A stretch of 13,650 bases of DNA, taken from an uncultured Lachnospiraceae bacterium. Its GTDB lineage: Bacteria > Bacillota > Clostridia > Lachnospirales > Lachnospiraceae. This document shows, one piece after another, positions 8,618-13,650 of the stretch. The position numbers and the translations under genes are program-made. The stretch is from NCBI GenBank assembly GCA_910584115.1, contig CAJTYN010000073.1:1-13650 (forward strand). The letters are read 5' to 3'. The notes below the pieces were generated by a model that did not search any database, had not been told where the DNA came from, and saw only the letters and a list, made by a program, of their open reading frames with translations. Each line of letters begins with the position of its first letter. Position 1 is the stretch's first letter.

Positions 8618-9772
8618 TTATGTGATCTCTTCTATCAGCTGCCGGGCGTTCGCGGTCTCGCCCAGATATCCGCGGACACTGGAAAAGAACACCGCCCCCA
8701 GCCTGATCCGGCTGTATGAGCGATGCTCCAGATAAAACTGGATCTTGTCCGCGATCAGCCTCATCGTTTCTTCTAATACATGTTCCCCGTCCAGGATGTC
8801 CAGGGCCTCGTCTGTTGTCTTCGTCTCCAGGATGGCCAGGGCCCCCTCCCGGGAGATCCCCGCCCGCAGGGCGTTTGCGGCCATCAGCTCACACCGGCAG
8901 TCCGCGCTGTGGGAATGGGTGTTCATGATCCCGCCCGCCACTTTGATCAGTTTTCCGATGTGGCCCACGAACAGGATCCCGGAAACGCCTTTTTCCACCG
9001 CCATGTCGATCGTCTCTCCGATATAATTGCTGCATTTCATGTTCTTCTCAAAAGGCAGCGGCATGTGCTCTCTGAGAAAAGCCTCCCCGTAATTTCCCGG
9101 AGTCACCAGGAGCACGCGCATGCCCTGGGCGATGCGCACGTTCATCTCTACTTCGATGCTCTTGACCAGGGCGCGCTCGCTCATGGGTTCCACGATCCCG
9201 GATGTGCCCAGGATGGAGATCCCGCCCTGGATGCCCAGACGAGGGTTGAACGTCTTCTCGGCGGCCTTGGCGCCTTCGGGGACAGTGACCAGTACCTGGA
9301 TCCCGCCGGTATACCCGTACGCCCTGCACACATCCGTCACCGCCGACTGGATCATCTGTCGGGGGACATGGTTGATCGCGGCGGCGCCTATGGGCTGGTC
9401 CAGCCCCGGCACGGTCACCCGGCCCACGCCCATGCCGCCCTCTATATGCACGCCGGGCTGGGAGCACCTGGACACCTGGGCGCAGATCAGGAGTCCATGT
9501 GTCGTATCCGGATCGTCCCCCCCGTCTTTGACCACGCCGCAGGAGACGGTATCCCCTTCCTGACGGATCTCTTCTAGGGCCAGTCTCAGCAGGATGCCTT
9601 TGGGCGTCAAGAGCTCCACGCCCTCCACCCGCTCCCCGCCCAGGAGCATCTGTGCCGCGCCTTTTGCGGCCGCCGCCGCGCAGGAGCCGGTGGTGTAGCC
9701 CCTGCGCAGCCGTTTATCTTTTTTCTCTACATACTCATCTTCTGCCTGCAGACCCAAAGAAATGCCCTCCAT
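8618..9772 (-). CDS. cbiD: Cobalt-precorrin-5B C1-methyltransferase CbiD
   Basis: CbiD places the C1 methyl group in the anaerobic pathway and is unrelated to the tetrapyrrole methylases around it. The 384-residue protein carries the CbiD hallmark RRGYTTGSCAAAAAKGAA (23-40), VVKDGGDDPDTTHG, a GIQGGISILGTSGIVEPMSE segment in the middle, and LFVGHIGKLIKVAGG with NTHS toward the C terminus. The hallmark normally sits close to the N terminus; here about 22 unconserved residues precede it. Those residues are encoded where the gene overlaps the upstream unknown gene (38 bases). A GAGAGG stretch 11 bases before the ATG (9784-9789) is a possible ribosome site. Coupling to translation of the upstream gene is likely. 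Confidence 0.94.
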   Translation of the reverse strand: MEGISLGLQAEDEYVEKKDKRLRRGYTTGSCAAAAAKGAAQMLLGGERVEGVELLTPKGILLRLALEEIRQEGDTVSCGVVKDGGDDPDTTHGLLICAQVSRCSQPGVHIEGGMGVGRVTVPGLDQPIGAAAINHVPRQMIQSAVTDVCRAYGYTGGIQVLVTVPEGAKAAEKTFNPRLGIQGGISILGTSGIVEPMSERALVKSIEVEMNVRIAQGMRVLLVTPGNYGEAFLREHMPLPFEKNMKCSNYIGETIDMAVEKGVSGILFVGHIGKLIKVAGGIMNTHSHSADCRCELMAANALRAGISREGALAILETKTTDEALDILDGEHVLEETMRLIADKIQFYLEHRSYSRIRLGAVFFSSVRGYLGETANARQLIEEIT

Positions 9773-10193
9773 GTCCCAAAAAGCCTCTCTTTTTCTTCTT
9801 CTTTTCCGGCGCGGACGCGTCCATACGCTTGATCCCGCTCATGCCGCTCAATGCTGTATTGATGTCCGTCAGCTTCAGTTCGTCCAGCTGGTAGATCAGC
9901 GACCGGCTGATCCAAGTCTGATAATCCATCTCTTCCTGGGGATGTTTCCGCCTCCAGGCGTCGTAATCCCCATGGTGGTCTTTTCCCATAAATTCCTCTT
10001 GTATGGCAAAGATCGCTGAGACGGCCACATCCAGGGCCTCCAGAAAGGTCATATCGAGTTCTTCGATGTAATGGCCCCCCTCAAGGGGCAGGCCCTTCTT
10101 CTGGATCCGCTCCACTTCTTTATACAGCCTCTGAAAAAAATATGTCCCGTTGTCTGAATAGACAAAACCGATCATATCATCATAATCTTGCAT
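9735..10193 (-). CDS. Unknown 152-residue protein, first gene of the cobalamin operon
   Basis: I do not recognise a family. The predicted protein is soluble, with no signal peptide or membrane segment. It starts MQDYDDMIGFVYSDNGTYFF, has a mixed helical middle rich in Asp, Glu and aromatic residues (EELDMTFLEALDVAVSAIF, MDYQTWISRSLIYQLDELKL), and ends in a basic then Gly/His tail (EKKKKKRGFLGHGGHFFG, then SAGRR). The ATG at 10193 has AGGAG (10201-10205) 7 bases upstream; the adjacent ATG at 10196 is the alternative, and the frame is open further upstream to 10244. It is the first gene after the predicted promoter and overlaps cbiD by 38 bases in a different frame. This suggests a linked role or a leader for coupled translation, but no function can be assigned. 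Confidence 0.72.
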   Translation of the reverse strand: MQDYDDMIGFVYSDNGTYFFQRLYKEVERIQKKGLPLEGGHYIEELDMTFLEALDVAVSAIFAIQEEFMGKDHHGDYDAWRRKHPQEEMDYQTWISRSLIYQLDELKLTDINTALSGMSGIKRMDASAPEKKKKKRGFLGHGGHFFGSAGRR

Positions 10194-10220
10194 CATTTTT
10201 CTCCTGTTTATCAACATAGG

Positions 10221-10248
10221 ATACTGACCGTACCAGTATAGCACGGTC
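10221..10248. promoter_or_regulatory. Two overlapping dyads over the cobalamin operon promoter, possible operator
   Basis: GACCGT (10226-10231) and ACGGTC (10243-10248) form a perfect 6-base inverted repeat with 11 bases between. ATACTG (10221-10226) and CAGTAT (10234-10239) form another with 7 bases between. Both straddle the predicted -10 and start point, where a bound repressor would block transcription. No regulator gene is seen beside it. Confidence 0.4.
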
Positions 10249-10263
10249 TATGAAAAAATTCCA
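10235..10263 (-). promoter_or_regulatory. Predicted housekeeping promoter of the cobalamin operon
   Basis: On the minus strand the -10 element is TATACT (10235-10240), preceded by TG one base away (TGCTATACT), which makes an extended -10. A weak -35, TGGAAT (10258-10263), lies 17 bases upstream. Transcription would start near 10228, leaving a leader of about 35 bases that carries the AGGAG site of the first gene. This is too short for a cobalamin riboswitch. Confidence 0.55.
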
Positions 10264-10296
10264 GGTAGAGTTATGCTCAAATTTAGGATAATATTT

Positions 10297-10325
10297 TGTA
10301 ACGAAAGTTCTTTTTTCCGGATATA
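10297..10325 (+). promoter_or_regulatory. Predicted promoter of the ECF sigma operon
   Basis: TGTAAC (10297-10302) resembles the AAC-containing -35 of ECF sigma factors. After 15 bases comes CGGATA (10318-10323), a possible ECF -10. A housekeeping reading is also possible: TTGTAA (10296-10301), 18 bases, then GATATA (10320-10325). The ECF reading would let the sigma factor activate its own gene. The 15-base gap is slightly shorter than the usual 16 to 17. Confidence 0.4.
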
Positions 10326-10351
10326 TAGTATAGGAGAGAGGGGGTGGCGCA

Positions 10352-10828
10352 TTGGATGATATCAAAAAGGCCTATACGGAACACGCAAGAGATGTATACA
10401 GGTATCTGCTCAGTCTGTCCCGCGACGAGGATCTGGCGGAAGAACTGACCCAGGAGACCTTCTTTCGGGCAATGCGCACGATCCGCAGTTACGACGGGAG
10501 CTGCAAGCTGTCCGTTTGGCTCTGCCAGATCGCCAAACATCTCTGGTATCAGTGGCTGGACAAGCACGCACGCCACGAACAGGTGGAGCTCACAGATGAG
10601 ATCCCCGCCCGCGGCTCGACGGAAGGGTCCGCCCTGCTGCGCATGGAAAAGACCGCCCTGTACAGCGCGATCCACCGACTGCCGGAACCCATGCGGGAAC
10701 TGGTCCACATGCGCCTGACCGGTGAGTTCACTTTTGCCGAGATCGGGGAGATCATGGGCAGGAGCGAGAACTGGGCGCGCACCACGTTTTACAGGGCAAA
10801 ACTGAAGATCATAGACGAAATGAGGTGA
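10352..10828 (+). CDS. ECF-family RNA polymerase sigma factor
   Basis: A 158-residue group IV sigma factor. Region 2 (about 10-74) includes DEDLAEELTQETFFRA (25-40), the core-binding and -10 recognition part. Region 4 (about 103-155) is the helix-turn-helix for the -35, with LPEPMRELVHMRLTGEFTFA and EIGEIMGRSENWARTTFYRA. Region 1 and region 3 are absent, as usual for ECF factors. The start is a TTG at 10352 behind a purine-rich AGGAGAGAGGGGGTGG tract; nearby ATG (10356) and GTG (10344) codons are out of frame. The anti-sigma gene follows within a few bases, so the pair should form a classical signal-responsive switch. The signal and regulon cannot be read from the sequence. Confidence 0.92.
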   Translation: MDDIKKAYTEHARDVYRYLLSLSRDEDLAEELTQETFFRAMRTIRSYDGSCKLSVWLCQIAKHLWYQWLDKHARHEQVELTDEIPARGSTEGSALLRMEKTALYSAIHRLPEPMRELVHMRLTGEFTFAEIGEIMGRSENWARTTFYRAKLKIIDEMR

Positions 10829-10833
10829 TGAAA

Positions 10834-11610
10834 ATGAAATGTTCGATCGTACAAGACCTGCTCTCCAACTACATCGACGGCCTGACCAGCCCCGAGACTG
10901 CCGCCGAGATCGAGGCGCATCTGAATGAATGTGCCGACTGCCGCGCCGTCTACAAAAAGATGACCGCCTCCCTTCCTGAGGAACCCTCCCCCCAGGACAA
11001 GGACATCGATTTTCTCAAGATCATGAAAGAGAAGATCCGCATGAAGAACGTCCTCTTCTTCCTGGGCTGGCTGGCCGCCGCCGTCTTTTTTACGGCCTTT
11101 ACGAAAACTTATTCCATCGTCCTGCCCTTTGATTCCGAACGCATGTCGGTGGAGTGCTTCAGATCCGCGGTCCTCATAAACGACGCGGGACAGATCCAAT
11201 GGGAAGCGCTCACCCCCGACACCCCGGGCTATGATGAAAAAAAAGCCTACGACAACACCCTGCGCCTGGCGCGGCTCGCCTTTCGCGGATATTTCCCCAG
11301 CGTCTCCGAGATGTCCATCGGCCGGGATATCGACCGGGACGGCGAACAGGTGCGGGTCGTCTACTACCGCTACACCCGGACCCTGTGGGACAGCATCTTT
11401 ATCAAGCTCGGGTCCAGAGAGAGCGGCAGCAGCTATGGCACGGACATCTATGGAGACAGCTACGAGAGTGCGGATTTCGGATCGGATCCGCAGAAAAAGG
11501 AGATCTATTACCTCCCGGTAAAAGATCTGGATAAGATCGACCGGCTCTCCGACCAGGAATACGACGCACAAAAGAAAAACGCCGTGCTGGTCTGGAGCGG
11601 TGTCATCTGA
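10834..11610 (+). CDS. Membrane-anchored zinc-finger anti-sigma factor
   Basis: Predicted to hold the adjacent ECF sigma factor inactive at the membrane. The N terminus is a zinc-binding anti-sigma (ZAS) domain: Cys3 and then H29-x3-C33-x2-C36 (HLNECADC). One membrane helix follows at about 72-90 (VLFFLGWLAAAVFFTAF), so the 165 or so C-terminal residues should lie outside the cell as a sensor domain. That outer domain is polar, rich in Asp, Tyr and Arg, and I do not recognise it. I prefer the ATG at 10834, 5 bases after AGGTGA; an ATG at 10828 and a GTG at 10825 are alternatives. The ATG at 10828 would share one base with the sigma stop. Either way translation is coupled to the sigma gene. 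Confidence 0.88.
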   Translation: MKCSIVQDLLSNYIDGLTSPETAAEIEAHLNECADCRAVYKKMTASLPEEPSPQDKDIDFLKIMKEKIRMKNVLFFLGWLAAAVFFTAFTKTYSIVLPFDSERMSVECFRSAVLINDAGQIQWEALTPDTPGYDEKKAYDNTLRLARLAFRGYFPSVSEMSIGRDIDRDGEQVRVVYYRYTRTLWDSIFIKLGSRESGSSYGTDIYGDSYESADFGSDPQKKEIYYLPVKDLDKIDRLSDQEYDAQKKNAVLVWSGVI

Positions 11611-11644
11611 TAGGATCTGAATATCAAGAAAGGAGTTTTTGACT

Positions 11645-12106
11645 ATGTTTTATATGATCTATCTATTGCTCATCTTTATCTATATCATCTGCGGGATCGG
11701 AGTCGGCAGGAACCTGTCTTCTTTTATAGACGTGATCACGCTGGCCTATACGGTGCTCCCCTGCATCCTGGTCTTATCCTGCACAAGATCCCTGCGGTCC
11801 TTTGGCAGCGCCTTCTCTTTCGCCCTGGGCCAGAAAACACCGGACCTTTCCCAGTCGAGAGACGCCCTGCGGTCCGTCAAGATGACCGGGATCACGGCCG
11901 CCCTCTTCGGCTCCTTGTGTTTCATGATCGGGATGGTCAACAGCATCAGCCATCTGGATCTCTCGGCCGCGGATCTGGGCGCATATTTCCTGCGGGATCT
12001 CTCCGTGGCCATGCTCTCGCTCTTTTATCCTGCGCTCATCTGTATCATACTGCTGCCGGTCTATTTTCTGCTGAAAAAGCATATCGCAAAACTAGAAGAT
12101 ATCTGA
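11645..12106 (+). CDS. Four-helix membrane protein, MotA/TolQ/ExbB-like
   Basis: A 153-residue protein with four predicted membrane helices at about 2-20, 29-48, 80-100 and 119-144. The motif GVGRNLSSFIDVITLAYTVL (18-37) resembles the GG.L.SFID.PSL stretch of MotA. The block from residue 75 (LRSVKMTGITAALFGSLCF onward) to the fourth helix resembles the MotA/ExbB channel domain, with Thr and Ser in helix 3. The cytoplasmic loop between helices 2 and 3 is only about 30 residues, much shorter than in true MotA. No MotB, ExbD or flagellar gene is nearby. It begins 34 bases after the anti-sigma gene with AAAGGAG 9 bases before the ATG; a TTG at 11639 is too close to that site. It is probably in the sigma operon. 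Proton-channel activity is inference only. Confidence 0.6.
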   Translation: MFYMIYLLLIFIYIICGIGVGRNLSSFIDVITLAYTVLPCILVLSCTRSLRSFGSAFSFALGQKTPDLSQSRDALRSVKMTGITAALFGSLCFMIGMVNSISHLDLSAADLGAYFLRDLSVAMLSLFYPALICIILLPVYFLLKKHIAKLEDI

Positions 12107-12107
12107 G

Positions 12108-12136
12108 TTGATTTTGTCCTGCAGAACGCATATAAT
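12108..12136 (+). promoter_or_regulatory. Near-consensus housekeeping promoter before the GT2 gene
   Basis: TTGATT (12108-12113), a 17-base spacer, then a perfect TATAAT (12131-12136). The start point would fall about 7 bases downstream, at or next to the A of the ATG at 12143. The GT2/DUF2304 pair therefore probably has its own constitutive transcription, separate from the sigma operon. Confidence 0.65.
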
Positions 12137-12142
12137 GATAGA

Positions 12143-12868
12143 ATGGAAAAAAATATGGACAACCGACTAAAGATACTCATCATCATCCCCGCCTACAACG
12201 AGGCCGCAAACCTCCTTCAGGTGGTGGAAAATATCAGACGGCACTGCCCCCAGTGCGATCATCTGGTGGTCGACGACGGTTCCACCGACGACACTGCGGC
12301 GCTGTGCGCCCGCCACGGCATCTGCGCCGTACACCTGCCCATCAATCTAGGCATCGGCGGCGCTGTGCAGACGGGCTACCGATATGCGTTCAAGAACCAT
12401 TACGACATCGCTGTGCAGATCGACGGCGACGGCCAGCACGATGTCTCCTATCTGCCGGATCTTCTGCAGCCGCTCATCGACCAGGAAGCCGATATCGCCA
12501 TCGGTTCCCGTTTTATCAACAAAGAGGGGTTCCAGTCCTCGCCGCTGCGCAGGATGGGCATCCATTTCCTGAGCTTCCTGATCCGGCTGTGCACCGGCGT
12601 ACACATCTATGATGTGACCAGCGGCTTTCGGGCTGTCAACCGGAGATTCATCCGCCTCTACGCCGGACAGTACCCTGTGGACTACCCGGAGCCGGAGGCG
12701 ATCATCGCCGCCGTCATGCAGCAGGGAGCGATCCGAGAGGTCCCCGTGGTCATGCGTGAGCGGGGATCCGGATCCAGCTCCATCCGCGGCCTGAAGTCCG
12801 CCTACTATATGATAAAAGTGTCCCTATCCATCCTCATCTGCCGGATCACATTCGGAATCAGGAGATAA
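12143..12868 (+). CDS. Family 2 glycosyltransferase (polyprenyl-phosphate sugar synthase type)
   Basis: A GT-A fold transferase, most like dolichyl- or undecaprenyl-phosphate sugar synthases, which move a sugar from a nucleotide donor to the lipid carrier on the cytoplasmic side. Motifs in order are IIIPAYNEAANL (13-24), VVDDGSTDDT (42-51), NLGIGGAVQTGYRYA (68-82), the metal-binding DGDGQHD (94-100), IGSRF (120-124), SGFRAVNRR (160-168) and RERGSGSSSI (205-214). A single hydrophobic stretch near the C terminus (222-236) may lie on the membrane. The product is 241 residues from the ATG at 12143, or 237 from the ATG at 12155. The predicted promoter leaves little or no leader for the first ATG, so the second may be real. 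It sits 4 bases before a DUF2304 gene, an arrangement like streptococcal gacI-gacJ. The sugar is unknown. Confidence 0.9.
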   Translation: MEKNMDNRLKILIIIPAYNEAANLLQVVENIRRHCPQCDHLVVDDGSTDDTAALCARHGICAVHLPINLGIGGAVQTGYRYAFKNHYDIAVQIDGDGQHDVSYLPDLLQPLIDQEADIAIGSRFINKEGFQSSPLRRMGIHFLSFLIRLCTGVHIYDVTSGFRAVNRRFIRLYAGQYPVDYPEPEAIIAAVMQQGAIREVPVVMRERGSGSSSIRGLKSAYYMIKVSLSILICRITFGIRR

Positions 12869-12872
12869 AGAT

Positions 12873-13352
12873 ATGCTGTCTGTGAAACTCATGGTCACGC
12901 TGGGCATCGCCCTGGCTGCCTACTTTGTCCTCATCCTCGTCTTTCTCAAGAACAGGGCCATCGAACTGCGCTATACACTGCTGTGGATCTTCAGCGGGAT
13001 CGTCATGGGGATCATGCTCTTATTTCCCCAGGCGTTCCGGGCGTTCATCAATCTGCTGGGCATCACCAGCACCATGAACGGCCTGTTTGTCTTTTTCATC
13101 GGGGTCCTGATCATGCTCTGCATGTCCCTGACCTCCATCGTCTCCCGGCAGACCAATAAACTGCGCACGCTCACCCAGGAACTGGCGATCCTGGAGAAGC
13201 GCATACGGGAGCTTGAAAGATCAACAAGTCCAAAAAGATCAGGACAGCTTCCGCTCCACGACTTTCCCCAGATAGATCCCGATCAGGATCAGGGAATAGA
13301 CCGCCAGGGTCCCCTGACGGCTCAGGGCCACGGAGACGGATATGACGTTTAG
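12873..13352 (+). CDS. DUF2304-family membrane protein, GacJ-like partner of the glycosyltransferase
   Basis: Three membrane helices at about 6-25, 34-51 and 68-90 are followed by a short charged coiled-coil-like stretch (TNKLRTLTQELAILEKRIRE, 94-113). The stretch LRYTLLWIFSGIVMGIMLLF with P52, then the LLGI stretch at 61-64, is typical of DUF2304. In group A streptococci the DUF2304 protein GacJ binds and stimulates the GT2 enzyme GacI; a similar role here is inference from family and position. AGGAGA lies 7 bases before the ATG. DUF2304 proteins usually end near residue 115 to 125; here the frame runs on to 159, and residues 123-159 are read from DNA that also encodes the end of the convergent gene. 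That tail is rich in Asp, Gln and Gly and looks non-functional. Confidence 0.85.
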   Translation: MLSVKLMVTLGIALAAYFVLILVFLKNRAIELRYTLLWIFSGIVMGIMLLFPQAFRAFINLLGITSTMNGLFVFFIGVLIMLCMSLTSIVSRQTNKLRTLTQELAILEKRIRELERSTSPKRSGQLPLHDFPQIDPDQDQGIDRQGPLTAQGHGDGYDV

Positions 13353-13637
13353 GACCAGCATGGCCAGCATCATCGTCCACGCCTGTTTTCTGCTGGCTCT
13401 ATCCCACAGGCTCTTCTTAAATGTCTTCGCAAACGCCGCCCAGAGCATCCCCCACACCACTGGAAACACGATCCGGTAGATCAGCAGGGGATACAGATCC
13501 TCCTTCCCAGACAATCTATATAAGATCCCGGGATCGGCGCAGGCCAGCAGGTTGATCGCCCATAAGATCACCCTGCTCCTTCTGTCCATGCCTCTGCGGC
13601 TGCCTATGCTTCCCACATTTTCTCTCTTTTCATCCAT
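13239..13637 (-). CDS. Unknown four-helix membrane protein
   Basis: I do not recognise a family. The 132-residue product has a basic, polar N terminus (1-21), then four hydrophobic stretches at about 22-40, 49-70, 86-105 and 109-127, separated by charged loops such as AKTFKKSLWDRASRK. The protein would be an inner-membrane protein with both ends probably inside. The ATG at 13637 has GGAG 9 bases upstream at the very edge of the window, and a TGA that could end an upstream gene touches the start. It may therefore belong to an operon coming in from the right. Its 3' end overlaps the DUF2304 gene tail to tail. The membrane pattern and good ribosome site support a real gene. Confidence 0.7.
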   Translation of the reverse strand: MDEKRENVGSIGSRRGMDRRSRVILWAINLLACADPGILYRLSGKEDLYPLLIYRIVFPVVWGMLWAAFAKTFKKSLWDRASRKQAWTMMLAMLVLNVISVSVALSRQGTLAVYSLILIGIYLGKVVERKLS

Positions 13638-13650
13638 TCAGATCATCTCC

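Noticed and set aside
9735..9800. Purine-rich AAG/GAA run at the end of the unknown gene as a programmed frameshift site fusing it to cbiD
   Set aside because: A +1 shift would be needed, no classic slippery heptamer or downstream structure is seen, and cbiD has its own ATG with a possible ribosome site.
10789..11571. 260-codon open frame on the minus strand, opposite the anti-sigma gene
   Set aside because: The plus-strand frame has a ZAS motif, a membrane helix and coupling to the sigma gene; the antisense product has no recognisable features and no ribosome site.
12764..12775. Doubled GGATCC within the GT2 gene
   Set aside because: It encodes part of the conserved RxxGxSSI-type motif, and GGATC-like words are frequent throughout the window through codon bias, so no special role is implied.
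13205..13260. Possible bidirectional terminator between the convergent genes
   Set aside because: Only 4-base stems were found and no GC-rich hairpin followed by a T run on either strand.

Overview
The window comes from a moderately GC-rich member of the Bacillota, most probably an anaerobic Clostridia of the Lachnospiraceae type. This rests on AGGAGG-type ribosome binding sites, the oxygen-independent (cobalt-early) cobalamin pathway, a short ECF sigma/zinc-finger anti-sigma pair, and a GT2/DUF2304 cell-surface polysaccharide gene pair. The taxonomic call is inference; no RNA gene or marker protein fixes it.

Left three quarters (1 to about 10240, all on the minus strand): one tightly packed cobalamin (vitamin B12) operon. 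In transcription order it runs: an unrecognised 152-residue protein, cbiD, cbiL, cbiF, cbiG, cbiH, a triple fusion of CbiJ, CbiE and CbiT, cbiA, cbiB, and a cobD-type L-threonine-O-3-phosphate decarboxylase that runs off the left edge. Gaps are 5 to 38 bases, or the genes overlap (ATGA overlaps at cbiF/cbiG, cbiJET/cbiA and cbiB/cobD; 8 bases at cbiH/cbiJET; 38 bases at the unknown gene/cbiD). Together they cover the corrin-ring steps from cobalt-precorrin-2 to cobyrinic acid a,c-diamide, except the CbiC methylmutase. They also cover the making of aminopropanol phosphate and its attachment. The cobalt chelatase, CbiC, CbiP and the nucleotide-loop genes are not in the window and may lie beyond the left edge. 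A promoter with an extended -10 and two overlapping dyads sits just upstream of the first gene; no cobalamin riboswitch is seen there.

Right quarter (10352 to 13352, plus strand, divergent from the cobalamin operon): an ECF sigma factor, its membrane-anchored zinc-finger anti-sigma factor, and a four-helix membrane protein resembling a minimal MotA/TolQ/ExbB channel subunit. A new, near-consensus housekeeping promoter then precedes a GT2 polyprenyl-phosphate sugar transferase and a DUF2304 membrane protein. The sigma gene has a plausible ECF-type promoter of its own, suggesting autoregulation. The GT2/DUF2304 pair resembles the GacI/GacJ pair of streptococci, where the small membrane protein stimulates the transferase.

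Right end: an unrecognised four-helix membrane protein on the minus strand, whose 3' end overlaps the DUF2304 gene tail to tail by 114 bases.

No tRNA, rRNA, insertion sequence, CRISPR array or clear intrinsic terminator was found. No gene-free stretch exceeds about 160 bases.
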